A DNA stretch of 64,000 nt from Erythrophleum ivorense (taxonomy: Eukaryota > Streptophyta > Magnoliopsida > Fabales > Fabaceae): assembly GCA_026724425.1 (NCBI GenBank), contig JAIUCV010000023.1:6453958-6517957 (forward strand), read 5' to 3'. Made by a program: the position numbers and the translations under genes. Positions 48,501 to 60,330 of the stretch are shown piece after piece; position 1 is the stretch's first letter, and every line of letters begins with the position of its first letter. The notes under the pieces are model-generated. The model did not search any database, was not told where the DNA came from, and saw nothing but the letters and a program-made list of their open reading frames with translations.

Positions 48501-49215
48501 AAGCTTATTTTAAGTGCTCTTTTCCTTGCTTTAGCCTTCTCTCTAAAACTCTAAACTTTCCCCTTTGAATCAAGACCAAAATAGAAGCATATGAACAACC
48601 AAAACCATGGAAAGATGAAGCAAGGAGGAGACAATAAGGTTTCAAGAAGAAAGACTATAGAAATCTTAAAGTTTTCTCACCTTTTTCCTTGATTTCTTCC
48701 TTCCTCCTTAGCACTCCTAGTGCATCCTTCTCTCTAGCCTTCTTCTCTGTTTTGGACAAAGTTCAAAGTCAGTTAGAATAGACCAGAAGTGGGACGCCTC
48801 CTTTAAAAGAAGAATGGAGAAGAAATTGTTCCAAAAGTGACATTTACGTCCCTTGTCTTTGGCAATTTCGTTTTAGACTCATTTTAGCTCCTTTTTTAGA
48901 ACTGTCTTTTTTTTCATAAAATTTGGGTCCCAATCTTATAAAATAGCTTTAAAATCACTCAATTTAAAGCTAAAACCTTTTCGAATGAAATGATCAAAGT
49001 TCAAGTTAACTAACATTCAAAAATGCACATCAAAGGTGTTGTAACTGGCTCAAGGCATCCTATAGTTTTCAAGGACTCTGAGAACCCTAGGCCACTCAAT
49101 TTTCCCATTTAAAAAGCTTTCCTATGGGTTTTTCTAAAATTTACATGAATTTACAAAAATGCCATTACAATTCTAGCTCCATTTTCAAACGTTTTAACGA
49201 AAATTGAGCGTTACA
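45538..49215 (-). repeat. GypC LTR shared by two internal regions
   Basis: 3678 bp. Starts TGTAACGCTC (at 49215) and ends TTTGACA (at 45538) on the minus strand. A polypurine tract lies upstream and a primer site downstream, so this single LTR serves as 3' LTR of the right unit and 5' LTR of the left unit. It contains six CCAAAAGTCC units (about 47335-47515). The last 400 bp (45538-45950) differ from the C1 and C2 ends and carry AAGATCT/AGATCTT words (45600-45700). Confidence 0.85.
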
Positions 49216-49232
49216 TTTTCCACCCCCTAAAA
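49216..49232 (-). promoter_or_regulatory. polypurine tract of the right GypC unit
   Basis: On the minus strand TTTTAGGGGGTGGAAAA abuts the LTR start. This is the plus-strand priming site. Confidence 0.85.
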
Positions 49233-50032
49233 TAAAATTTTGTCTTCAAAATTTAAATACATACCTCAAGAGAATAGTTTTAGATGCTCTTGTCTCATCT
49301 TTTCCTTAAGTTCCCAGGTTATCTCTTTATATGTCAGATCCCTTCAAACCACTTTCACTAAAGGAATGTTCGTATTCCTTAGTTGTTTTAGCTTAGCATC
49401 CATAATTCTCTCCAATTTCACTACATAAGAAAGATTTTCCTGTAATTGAACATGCTCATATTCTATGATATGTGAGGGATCTGGTAAGTACTTTTTTAGT
49501 TAAGAGAGATGAAAAACATTATGAATTTGGGCTAGGTTAGAAGGTAGGGCTATCCGATAAGCCACGGGTCCAATTCTCTTAAAGATTTCAAATGGACTGA
49601 TATACCTAGGACTGAGCTTCTTCACCCTCATAGACCAACCTACCCCAGTTACTAGAGATACTGAGATGAACACACGATCTCTAATCTCAAACTCTAACTT
49701 CCTCCTTCTCTTATTGACATAGCTTTTCTGCCTACTTTAGGCTGTGAGGAGTTTCTTTCTAATCAATTCTATTTGCTAGGTAGTCTGGTCCACTATTTCA
49801 TATCCTATCAAACTCCTTTCATCTAGCTTAACCCAACACAAAGGAGATTTGCATTTTCTCTCATACAAAGCCTTGTAAGGGGCTATCTGGATACTAGAAT
49901 GGTAACTGTTATTATATGCAAATTCCACTAATGGTAGGTACATAACCCAATTACCCCTCATCTCTAACACACATGCCCTTAGCATTTCCACAAGAGTCTA
50001 GATGGTCCTCTCAGTCTAACCATCTATCTGGG
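49233..50032 (-). pseudogene. GypC right unit: integrase C-terminal part
   Basis: Minus strand from about 50032: the last catalytic Glu region, then the open stretch 49991-49776 (MEMLRACVLEMRGNWVMYLP, LVEFAYNNSYHSS, CKSPLCWVKLDERS). KKLSPRYISPFEIFKRIGP and IHNVFHLS follow, then the tail NIPLVKVV, EITWELKEKMR. Stops include those after QTT and VFHLS. Its start is cut off by E1, which inserted between the conserved 'TDGQTERT'-type residues. Confidence 0.85.
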
Positions 50033-52887
50033 TGTAACAACCAGAAAAAAAAAAAAGAAAAGCAAAGGAAGAAAAAGAAGAAAGAAGGAAAGAAAAGCTA
50101 AAAATTTTTAAAGGGCTAAAAATTTTCTAAGTCTGCTAGCTACAGCCTAGCTATAGCGAATGTACTTGTTCGCTATAGTGAGAAATGGTCTAGCTATAGC
50201 GAGAGTGCCTTCTAGCTATAGCGAGTGCGGGCATCCCATACAAAAACTAGGGAGCTACTCGCCGTAGCGTGCGCTATAGCGAATGCAGGGGTCTGGGACT
50301 GACACGAGCTCACCGTAGCGAGGGTTATGCCTCGTTATAGCAAGGGTTAGTTTGAAAAAGCATGAAAAAAGAGAATTTAACTTTTTAAAGTCTCTAAACT
50401 CTTCCTTTCCTTTTATAACTGACTTAAGCTCTCTCTAAGATAGAGAAAAGAGTGGAGGAGAGAGAGAGAAGCTTAGAGGAGGAAGGAAGAATAAGAAAAG
50501 GTAAGGTTTGCATGGCTTTTCTCTTAGAATATTGTTCTTCTCTCCTTGCCCTCTCTTCCTATGGATTTGGTTGTGGAAGTAGTTGGGTTTTGAGCTTGGT
50601 CCAGAAGAGGGAGATTGAAAAACCACTCTTGAAGGAGGTTAAAATTCATGTAGCTTCACTTCCTTGATTTCCTTTCTTGAGAACTTGAGAGAGGAAGGAT
50701 AGTTGGTGAATTTCTAAAAAGAGAAAGAATCCCTAGTTTCTTATAGGCTTGGTAGGGTTTGCTATAGAGAAACCTCTAGCTTTGTGAATAAGTATTGAGC
50801 TATGTGAAAGTAATTCCATGCTCTTGTGTGTTTAGGCTCAAGAGAAGCACTCCCATCTAGTGGTGATTATGAAATCAACAAGGGAGGAGACAAATTGAAA
50901 GGGAAAGCTTGTGATTAGCTAATAAGGTAGCCCTCTCCACCTTCTCTCATGCATAAATGTGTATTTACATTGTCTTACATATGTGTATGTATGTTTTAAA
51001 CCATGAAAAGTATGCTAGCATGATGATGCCTTATGTATTTCAATGATGTTTTATGTGATTTCTTGAGTTTGCTTGAGTATGGAAAAGCCAACAACCCTTT
51101 AGCCATGGTGAGGATGAGCCAAGAACCCTAAAGTTAGTTGAGACAAAGTAAAGAGTTTCCCAAAAGTGAGGTTGACTCCTAAGAGTAAGGGTTGAGTCTA
51201 AGAACCTCTTAAAGAATAGGTGAGGCAAGTCCAAAATCCACAAGTGAATGGGTAAGGCTAATCCATTTGCTTAGCAAGCTTTTGTATGTTATGTATGGCC
51301 TACTCAAATGTTAAAAATACTTTCCTTATGATTTCACATGCTAATATGCCCATGCATACATTTGCGAGACTTGTTTGCATGCTTTGTGTATGACTGAATG
51401 AGAGATGAGTTATTGAGATTCTTTGAATCTCACTCCCCCTCTCCACCATCTTAACATGCTAGGTGGACCAAGTAAGACAAGAAATAGGAGCCACCAAGCT
51501 TGAAGCTAGGGATTTCGGTGAAGAAATTGTAAAGAGCCATTTTATCTCTATTTTGTAGTTAAGTCAAGAGATGTAATTTAATGATGTACATGATGCAGCA
51601 TGTATGAATACTTATAAATGAATGTATTTATCATGTATGTATGAGAATGAGAACTATCTTGCATGATGTAGCAAGTTTTGGAATGAAGAGTAAAATCCTA
51701 GCATTGCCCACATGAGGGTATGGGTTGGTGTGGGAGAGTGAGTTTTGCAAATCTAGGTTATTAAACATTTGAGCCATGTTTAATAGCCTATGTTGATGCT
51801 TTCCCACGTGCTCATAGGGCCTTAGAAGTAGGAGAAGCCAATTTGAACTCTAATAGCCCTCTTGAACATAAGAAATTGGTCACTTTGCCCATGATGTCCA
51901 AATCTGACCAAATGACCTCGTCTTGCCTTGGAATTTGGCATGTGACTAGATATTGTCTAGAGATTTTTGGGAAGCTAAAGATCAAGTCATTTGGAGGTCT
52001 ATGGAATTTTCTATGATTTTTCAAAGTTGGTATCAGAAATTCGGATTTGCATAGACATTATTCATTTGGTCAGTTGTGGAATTGTGTCATCCGAAGGGCA
52101 AAGGTGATCCAATGGCTATGAAATTTTATATCCCGAAACTAGACAGTCACAGTGACATGTAGCAACTAGAATCACCTCATTTGGAGGTCTAGAAAGGAAG
52201 ATATGCATTTTTGAAGGTTCTACCCAGTATCAGTCATCTTGCCTGACCCGAGGTACTATTCCATTGATTTCTGAGAGTTTGTCTAAATGAACTGATCTGG
52301 AGATATTTTTTCTGTCTAGTTAACATCCACATATTTCTATATTGGTATCATTTTCATACATTGGATTTTTTTGGAATTAGTTAGACATTTTTGAAATTCA
52401 TATCAGTAAACTGTGACAGTATCAGGACCCCCTCTGACCTCTAGAGGATTTCGCATGTCAAACGTGTTGTGTGTGGGATTTTATGATCTGTATATATTTT
52501 TCCCATGAATTATACAGTATAAGATTTCCAGAATATCTAAGAATTCATGTTTTTGATTTTTCTATATTTAGTTATGAATTTTCAAACTTTGCCCAGAAAT
52601 GAGGCCAAGCCTGGCCGAAAATGAACATGTATGTTTCATATCCCTTTTTGGTTTCCATGGGCTAAAAGCATGTTTTTAGATTGAAATGAGTTTTAATGGT
52701 GAAATTAAATATGAGAATACATAGAATGATCTCAGACGGTCTATGTGACACGAAAGTGAATTTTTAACCATGCCGCAATGTTAAGAAAGTATAAGAATCC
52801 AATGAGAAAAATCTCACTTTATTCCTCCTATATCTCACATGAGCATGTAAGGCATGATGGGTATGAGTAAGGAATGATGGTGTTACA
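50033..52887 (+). repeat. 5' LTR of E1
   Basis: 2855 bp, TGTAACAACCAG to GGTGTTACA. It has the purine-only run after the start (50044-50100), the TATAGCGA array (50150-50345), weak CCAAAAGTCC-type repeats (51108-51250) and the 185-bp cryptic repeat with anchors at 52022, 52213, 52393 and 52583 (spacing 191, 180 and 190). Confidence 0.9.
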
Positions 52888-52891
52888 TTTG

Positions 52892-52909
52892 TTGATATTA
52901 GAGCAAAGG
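52892..52909 (+). promoter_or_regulatory. primer binding site of E1 (tRNA-iMet type)
   Basis: TTGATATTAGAGCAAAGG after the LTR, a decayed form of TTGGTATCAGAGCAAAGG, which is intact in E2. Confidence 0.8.
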
Positions 52910-53046
52910 TTCAGGCTCTCATTGTGGGTTGTGGCTTGTGTTGTGAGTTGCCAAGATGTATATGAGCTTGTTTATGGATGATTGAGTGTATGGTAGTGGC
53001 ATGTGTCCTTATTATGTACTAAAGCATGCTTATATGTTTCAGAAAG

Positions 53047-53690
53047 ATGGTAGACATGCGCCAAGGTAGAGGTAGAGGAAGAGGAAGGCCTCTCAGAGTG
53101 GCTCAGGCTGATGAAGCCGGGCCTAGTGATCCAGTTGCTAGAGCCTTACAGAGTATCATGTCCGTGGACTAATATGTAGCGAAGTTTATTGAGCTATCCA
53201 GATATTCCATATACCTACAGAGACATGACAATGAGAGATGGAGGGCAGATAGGTTAGAGAAAAGGCTTGCTCCCTGAGATCAGAGATAGGGTAGTGCCAC
53301 AGAGAATCAGGCACTTCAATACCCTTATAGACATATGTAGAGTGACAAAATGAATCTCAGGATGATGCAGCCCACCTCCAGCGCTAGACCACCTCTTCCC
53401 TTCCCTGAGCCCAAGAGATCCAGAGATGATTCCCAGCCTGCAGTGACGAGCCGTAGAGGTGGAAAGAGTCAGTGAAACCAAAGGGTCAAGAGAAGGAGAA
53501 CTTAGTCCAGTAAAGGCAGTGCTCCACCTATCATATGTCCCCAGTGTGGCAGGAATCACAATACCAAACTGTGCTATACGGGGCAGAATGTGTGCTTTAA
53601 ATGTGGTAGGCCGAGACATATAGCCAGAGATTGCACCCAAGCTTCTCTACAGGCCCCTCTACAGATCACACAACAGAGGGAGATAGCTCC
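53047..53690 (+). pseudogene. gag: E1 gag with large internal deletion
   Basis: Begins MVDMRQGRGRGRGRPLRVAQ and reaches ALQSIM at about 53160. It then jumps to SVD-stop-YVAKFIELSRYS, skipping the roughly 0.55 kb of capsid present in E2. The C-terminal part has a CX2CX3HX4C finger (CPQCGRNHNTKLC) and a CX2CX4HX4C knuckle (CFKCGRPRHIARDC), both with metal ligands intact. Further stops and frameshifts follow. The TAA at about 53168 is also present in E2. No capsid could be made from this gene. Confidence 0.9.
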
Positions 53691-54205
53691 TCCTCCCAGA
53701 CCACAGACCTAGGGTAGAGTCTTTGCCCTATTACGGCAGGAGACTAGCTAGTCCCCAAGTCTAATTCAAGGTACTATTAAGATAAATGAGTTTTTTGTAA
53801 CTGCCTTATTTGATTCGGGTGCTAGCCACTCTTTCATATTATATGACTGTGTTAAGAGGTTGGGTCTAATTATGCATACATTGCCATATGAGTTACATGT
53901 ATCTACCCCCACTAGAAATTGAGCCATTACCTCCCATGTTTGCTTGAATTGTGTGATCTAGTTTAATTATTGCCTGACCACCCTTGATTTGATATGTATG
54001 TCCCTCATTGATATTGATGTGATCATTGGTATGAACTGTATGTCTACAAATAATGCTACACTAGATTGTAGCCACAAGTGTATTACTTTACTTGAGTGTG
54101 GGACTGTGCCTAGTACTAGGGTTGAGTTATCTATTATGACCACTTCCCAGGCTGAGAGATCTCTAGGGGTATTTAGTTTTCTTTTCAATCTAGGTTGAGG
54201 TAGAA
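53691..54205 (+). pseudogene. E1 protease, decayed
   Basis: KINEFFVTALFDSGASHSFI carries an intact Asp-Ser-Gly. It is followed by LGLIMHTLPYELHVSTPT, and by the open stretch 53989-54198 with NNATLDCSHKCITLLECGTV and RVELSIMTTSQAERS. Stops occur at 'QT-stop-GRVFAL' and in the middle of the domain. Confidence 0.85.
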
Positions 54206-55160
54206 GAGGGTATAGATGAAATTCCAGTAGTAAGAGAGTTCCCTGAGGTATTTCCCAAGGAGATTAGTGGACTGCCCCTGAGAGAGAGGTTGAGTTTCCT
54301 ATAGCCATTGTACCTGGGGTAGGTCCAGTGTCTAAGGCCCCGTATAGAATGGCCCCCACCGAGCTAGCAGAGCTTAAGAAATAGATAGAGGAGCTATTAG
54401 AGAAGGGTTTCATTAGACCTAGTGTCTCACCATGGGGAGCTCCAGTCCTATTTGTAAAGAAGAAGGACAGAAGCCTTAGGCTATGTATAGATTATCGGGA
54501 ACTTAATAAAATCACCATTAAGAATAAGTACCTTCTCCCTCGCATAGATGACCTCCTAGATCAGTTAGTAGGAACGTCAGTATTTTCCAAGATAGACCTC
54601 AGGTCTGGATATCATCAGCTCAGGATAAAGGCGGATGATATTTCTAAGACAGCCTTTAGAACCAGATACGGGCACTACGAATTCTTAGTTTTGCCCTCCG
54701 GGTTAACGAATGCACCCACAATTTTTATGGATTACATAAATAGAGTTTTCAGGACATATTTAGACAAGTTCGTAGTAGTCTTTATAGATGACATCCTCAT
54801 CTACTCGAAAAATAGAGAGGAATATGATCAATACCTGAGATTAGCCCTAGAGACTTTGAGAGAGAAACAGTTGTATGCTAAACTTAGTAAATGTGGTTTC
54901 TGGCTCACTGAGGTTCCGTTTCTTGGTTATGTGATCTCCCAGGCAGGGGTCACAGTAGATCCCCATAAGGTAGAGGCAGTATTACAGTAGGAGAGACCTA
55001 GAACAGTGACAGAGATAAGGAGCTTTCTAGGTTTGGCAGGGTATTATAGGAGGTTCATTCAGGGCTTTTCTCAAATAGCGATGCCACTGACCCGGCTCAC
55101 TAGAAAGAATATGTCGTTTGTGTGGAATGAGAAATATGAGAGTAGTTTCCAAGAGTTGAA
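54206..55160 (+). pseudogene. E1 reverse transcriptase
   Basis: Linker EEGIDEIPVVREFPEVFPKE, then SPWGAPVLFVKKKDRSLRLC, FSKIDLRSGYHQLRIKADD, YGHYEFLVLPSGLTNAPTIF and the catalytic FIDDILIYSKN with both aspartates. Stops include TAG at about 54382 (AAG-AAA-TAG, CAG in E2) and TAG near 54989 (TGG in relatives). 54691-54990 is open. Confidence 0.9.
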
Positions 55161-55713
55161 GCACAAGTTGACCACAACTCCAGTTCTAGTACTCCTTGAC
55201 CCTAAAGAAACTTTTGTAGTGTACAGTGATGCCTCTAAGAAAGGGTTAGGATGTGTGCTTATGCAAAGAGGCCGAGTGGTAGCTTATGCTTCTAGACAGT
55301 TAAAGTCTCATAAGGAAAACTACCCCACATATGACTTAGAGTTAGCTGTAGTGGTATTTGCTCTAAAAATATGGAGACACTACTTATATGGGGCGGCAAT
55401 AGAAATTTACAGCGACCATAAGAGTCTTAAATATTTATTTGAACAGAAAGAGCTAAATATGAGGCAACGAAGATGGTTAGAATTTCTGAAAGATTATAAG
55501 TTCACATTGAAATACCATCCTGGTAAGGCTAATGTGGTGGCTGATGCCCTAAGTAGGACATCCATACATGTGGCCTGTATGATGATCAGAGAGCAAGAAT
55601 TAATTGAGAGATTCAGAGACATGAGTTTCTCCTGCGAGGTGTGCTTAGGAAAATTATTAATGAGTGAGACCCAAATAGAAAATGACTTAAGAGACCAGAT
55701 AAGAAAAGCCTAG
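55006..55713 (+). pseudogene. E1 RT thumb/RNase H, open for 235 codons
   Basis: One uninterrupted frame: SFLGLAGYYRRFIQGFSQIA, then RNase H FVVYSDASKKGLGCVLMQRG (Asp), YDLELAVVVFALKIWRHYLY (Glu) and IYSDHKSLKYLF (Asp). It continues through YHPGKANVVADALSR into the linker to integrase. All expected catalytic acids are visible. It is the second-longest intact reading frame in the window after A1 RT-RNase H. It has no start context of its own, and it ends at TAG (CAG in E2). Confidence 0.9.
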
Positions 55714-56256
55714 TAAGCAGACGACCATGTAAAGAAGATTAGAGCCCAGATAACCCAGGTTAGTATCTAGGAGTTCAATCTGTCTAAGGATGACATAGTG
55801 AGGTACAGGGATAGGCTATATGTACTTAAGAACACTGAGATCAAAGAAAAGATACTAGATGAGGCACATAAGAGTAGATACACCATCCATCCAGGCAGTA
55901 ATAAAATGTACCAAGATTTGAAGAAAATGTTCTGGTAGCCCGGGATAAAAATAGACATAGCAGAGTACGTCTCTCGATGTTTGGTATGCCAGAGAGTAAA
56001 AATAGAACATCAGAAACTAGTGGGGTTACTTCAACCCTTAGATATCCCAGAGTGGAAATGGGATAGCATAGCTATAGATTTTGTCATGGGTTTACCCAGG
56101 ACATCATCGGGCTATGATGCAATATAGGTAATAGTAGATAGGTTAACAAAGTCAGCACATTTTCTACCTATGAAAGCCACTTATACCCTAGATAAGTTAG
56201 CTCAGCTGTACATCAGGGAGATAGTTAGACTGCATGGTATGCCTTAGAGTATAGTA
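55714..56256 (+). pseudogene. E1 integrase, first half
   Basis: The zinc-binding region has HKSRYTIHPG and CLVCQRVKIEHQ, so both His and both Cys are present. The core starts WKWDSIAIDFVMGLPRTSSG (first catalytic Asp), then DAI-stop-VIVDRLTKSAHFLP. It ends at LHGMP-stop-SIV, where E2 inserted just before the second catalytic Asp. The DAI-stop is shared with E2. Confidence 0.9.
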
Positions 56257-59064
56257 TGTAACACCATCATTTCTAACTCATACCCATCATGCCTTACATG
56301 CTCATGTGAGATATAGGAGGAATAAAATGAGATTTTTCTCATTGGATTCTTATACTTTCTTAACATTGCGGCATGGTTAAAAATTCACTTTTGTGTCACA
56401 TGGATCGTGTGAGCTTATTCTATGCATCTTCATATTTAATTTCACCATTACAACTCATTTCAATCCTAAAAATATGCTTTTAGCCCATGGAAACCAAGAA
56501 GGGATATAAAACATACATGTTCATTTTCGGCCAGGCTTGGCCTCATTTCTTGGTCATTTTGGAAAGCTTAAACTGTCTACTTCATGGGAAAAATATATAC
56601 AGATCATAAAATCCCACACACAAGGCGTTTGACATGGGAAATCATCTGGAGGTTGGAGGGGGTCCTGATATTGTCATAGTTTACTGATATGAAGTTCAAA
56701 AATGTCTAAATAATTCCAAAAAAATCCAATGCATGCCAATGATACCAATATGGAAATATGTGGATGTTAACTAGAGGGTAAAAATAGCTCCAGATCATTT
56801 TATCAAGCCAAACTCTTAGAAATCGATGGAACAGTACCTCGGGTCAGGCAAGATGATTGATACTGGGCAGAACCTTCAAAAATGTATATCTTCCTCTCTG
56901 GACCTCCAAATGAGGTGCTTCTAGTTGTTACAAGTCACTGTGATTGTATAGTTTCTACCTATAAAATTTCGTAGCCATTGGATCACGTTTGCCCCTCGGA
57001 TGACACAATTCCACAACTGACCAAATGAACAGTGCTTATGAAAATCTAAATTTCTGATACCAACTTTGAAAAATCATAGAAAATTTCACAGACCTCAAAA
57101 TGACCTGATCTTTAGCTTCCCAAAAAGCTCTAGACAAGATCTAGTCACATGCCAAATTTCAAGGCAAGAAGAGGTCATTTGGTCAGATTTGGACATCATA
57201 GGCAAAGTGACTAATTTTTTATGTTCAAGAGGGCTATTAGAGTTCAAATTGGCTTCTCATACTTCTAAGGCCCTATGAGTACGTGGGAAAGCATCAACAT
57301 AGGCTATTAAACATAGCTCAAATGTCTAATAACCCAGATTTTCAAAACTCACTCTCCCACACTGACCCATACCCTCATGTGGGCAATGCTAAGATTTTAC
57401 TCTTCATTCCAAAACTTGCTACATCATGTAAGATAGTTCTCATTCTCATACATACATGATAAATACATTCATTTACAAGTATTGATACATGCTACATCAT
57501 GTACATCATTAAATTACATCTCTTGACTTAACTACAAAATAGAGACAAAATGGCTCTTTACAATTTCTTCACCGAAATCCCTAGCTTCAAGCTTGGTGGC
57601 TCCCATCTCTTGTCTCACTTGGTCCACCTAGCATGTTAGGATGGTGGAGAGGGGGAGTGAGATTCAAAGAATCTCAATAGCTCATCTCTCATTCAATCAT
57701 ACACGAAGCATGCAAACAAGTCTCACAAATGTATGCATGGGCATATTAGCATGTGAAATCATAAGGAAAGTATTTTCAACATTTGAGTAGGCCATACATA
57801 ACATACAAAAGCTTGCTAAGCAAATGGATTAGCTTCACCCATTCACTTGTGGATTTTGGACTTGCCTCACCCATTCTTTAAGAGGTTCTTAGACTCAACC
57901 TTTACTCTTGGGAGTCAACCTTACTTTTGAGAGACTCTTTACTTTGTCTCAACTAACTTTAGGGTTCTTGGCTCATCCTCACCATGGCTAATGGGTTGTT
58001 GGCTTTTCCATACTCAAGCAAACCTAAGAAATCATATAAAACATCATTGAAATACATGAGGCATCATCATGCTAGCATACTTTTTATGGTTTAAAACATA
58101 CATATACACATGTAAGACAATGTAAACACACATCTATGCTTGAGAGAAGGTGGAGAGAACTACCTTATTAGCTAATCATAAGCTTTTCCTTTCAATTTGT
58201 CTCCTCCCTTGTTGATTTCACAATCACCACTAGATGGGAGTGCTTCTCTTGAGCTTAAACATACAAGAGCATGGAATTACTTTCACACAGCTCAATACTT
58301 ATTCACAAAGCTAGGGGTTTCTCTATAGCAAACTTTACCAAGCATATAAGAAACTAAGGATTCTTTCTCTCTCTAGAAATTCACCAACTATCCTTCCTCT
58401 CTCAAGCTCTCAAGAAAGGAAATCAAGGAAGTGAAGCTACATGAATTCTAACCTCCTTTAAGAGTGGTTTTGCACTCTCCTTCTTTTGGACCAAGCTCAA
58501 AACCCAACTACTTCCACAACCAAATCCATAAGAAGAGAGGGCAAGGAGAGAAGAACAATATTCTAAGAGAAAAGCAATGCAAACCTTACCTTTTCTTGTT
58601 CTTCCTTCCTCCTCTAAGCTTCTCTCTCTCTCCTCTACCCTTTTCTCTGTCTTAGAGGGAGCTTAAGTCGGTTGCAAAAGGAAAGGAAGAGTTTAGAGAC
58701 TTTAAAAACTTAAATTTTCTTTTTTCATACTTTTTCATACTAACCCTTGTTATAGCGAGGCATAACCCTTGCTACGGCGAGCTCGTGTTAGTCCTAGACC
58801 CTTGCCTTTGCTATAGTGCACGCTATGGCGAGTAGCTCCCTGGTTTTTGTATGGGATGCCTGCACTCGCTATAGCTAGAAGGCACTCTTACTATAACTAG
58901 ACCATTTCTTGCTATAGCGAATAGGTACATTCGCTATAGCTAGGCTATAGCTAGCAAACTTAGAAAATTTTTAGCCCTTCGAAAATTTTCAACTTTTCAT
59001 TCCTTCTTTCTTCTTTTTCTTCTTTTGGTTCTTTTCTTCTTTTTCTTTTTTTCTGGTTGTTACA
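56257..59064 (-). repeat. 3' LTR of E2
   Basis: 2808 bp. On the minus strand it starts TGTAACAACCAG (59064) and ends GGTGTTACA (56257). It includes the TATAGCGA array (58750-58960), CCAAAAGTCC-type repeats (57838-58005) and the cryptic 185-bp array near 56560-57300. Confidence 0.95.
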
Positions 59065-59079
59065 TTCCACCCTCCTTAT
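59065..59079 (-). promoter_or_regulatory. polypurine tract of E2
   Basis: ATAAGGAGGGTGGAA on the minus strand abuts the 3' LTR, matching the A1 tract. Confidence 0.9.
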
Positions 59080-60330
59080 AAAGAATTTCGTCCTCAAAAT
59101 TTAAATAACGTACCTTATGGGAAGAGTTTTGGATATTTCTTTTTCATATCATCTTTTAATTCCCAAGTGGCTTCCTTGGGAGACAATCCCGTCTAAACCA
59201 CTTTCACCAGTAGTATCGTCTTATTCCATAACTGCTTGAGTCTAACATCCACGATCTGATCTGGTGATAGTATATATGATAAATTATCTTGTAACTGCAC
59301 ATTCTCATATTCTATGACATGTGAGGGGTCGGGCTGGTACTTTTTCAATTAGAAAACATGGAAGACGTTATGGATTTGGCTTATGTTCGGAGGAAGAGCT
59401 AGTTTATATGCCACAGGTCCTACTTTATCAAGAATCTGGAAAGGACCTATGTCCTTTAGACTGAGCTTTTTACTCTTAATGGACCGACCTATTCCTATGA
59501 CTGAAGACACCTTAATGAAAACATGGTCTCCCACCATAAATTCTGGCCTTGTGAGGCTCCGCTCTTTTAGCTCAACCCAACACATTGGGGACCTACACTT
59601 CCTCCCATACAATGCCTTATATGGTGCCATCTGTCTGCTAGCATGATAACTGTTATTGTAGGCAAACTCCGCTAAAGGCAAGTATGTATCCTAGTTCCCT
59701 TTCATTTCTAGCACACATGCCCTCAACATGTCCTCTAGAGTTTGGATGGTTCTTTCTGTCTGTCTATCCGTCTGAGGGTGGTAGGCTGTGCTAAATCTAA
59801 GTTTGGTACCTAGAGCATCCTGTAATGATCTCTAGAAATTTGATGTGAATCTGGGATCTTTATCTAATACTATGCTCCTAGGCACACCATGCAGTCTAAC
59901 TATCTCCCTGATGTATAGCTGGGCTAACCTATCTAGGGTATAAGTGGCCTTCATAGGTAAAAAATGTGCTGACTTTGTTAACCTATCCACTATTACCTAT
60001 ATTGCATCATAGCCCGATAATGTCCTGGGTAAACCCATGACAAAATCTATAGCTATGCTATCCCATTTCCACCTGGGATATCTAAGGGTTGAAGTAACCT
60101 CACTGGTTTCTGATGTTCTATTTTTACTCTCTGGCATACCAAACATCGGGAGATGTACTCTGTTATGTTTGTTTTCATCCCGGGCCACCAAAATATTTTC
60201 TTCAAATCCTAGTATATTTTATTACTACCCGGATGGATGATGTATCTACTCTTATGTGCCTCATCTAAAATTTTCTCTTTGATCTCAGTGCTCCTAGGCA
60301 CATACAGCCTATCCTTGTACCTCACTATGT
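59080..60330 (-). pseudogene. E2 integrase with chromodomain-like tail, broken
   Basis: Minus strand: zinc region (HKSRYIIHPGSNKIY, CLVCQRVKIEHQ), then WKWDSIAIDFVMGLPRTLSG (first Asp) and DAI-stop-VIVDRLTKSAHF. The second Asp lies in SIVLDKDPRF, where relatives have SDRDPRF. TDGQTERTIQTLED holds the catalytic Glu. The open stretch 59681-59349 follows (MPLAEFAYNNSYHASRQMAP, CRSPMCWVELKERS, IGPFQILDKVGPVAYKLALP, IHNVFHVF), and a tail with ILLVKVV and EATWELKDDMKKKYPKLFP. A deletion of about 30 codons after KERSLTRPEF removes the conserved helical stretch present in A1 (RQIELIRKRLLTAQSRQKSY). Several further stops. Confidence 0.9.

Larger units (their letters stand above)
35859..50032 (-). mobile_element. 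GypC element in tandem form (minus), split by B3, C4 and E1
   Basis: Reading on the minus strand from 50032 down: integrase C-terminus, polypurine tract, one LTR (49215 to 45538), primer site, gag, protease, RT, RNase H, then integrase start, ending abruptly at about 35859 against CACTA DNA. The LTR therefore has an internal region on both sides, as in a two-unit array left by recombination. The left unit has lost its integrase core and 3' LTR. The right unit is cut by insertion of E1 at 50033 and continues, if at all, beyond the window. B3 and C4 interrupt gag. All coding parts are decayed. Confidence 0.85.
50033..56256 (+). mobile_element. GypA-like element E1 (plus), 3' end lost to E2 insertion
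   Basis: 5' LTR (50033-52887), primer site, deleted gag, protease, RT, RNase H and the first half of integrase. It ends where E2 inserted at 56257. The left flanking 5-mer is CTGGG (50028-50032); the matching right copy is outside the window. Its LTR and proteins resemble A1 but are closer to E2. Confidence 0.9.

Noticed and set aside
53254..53640. 128-codon minus-strand frame opposite E1 gag (and 62486-62884 opposite E2 gag)
   Set aside because: Both lie antisense to the zinc-finger part of gag; their similarity to each other reflects the shared gag sequence.
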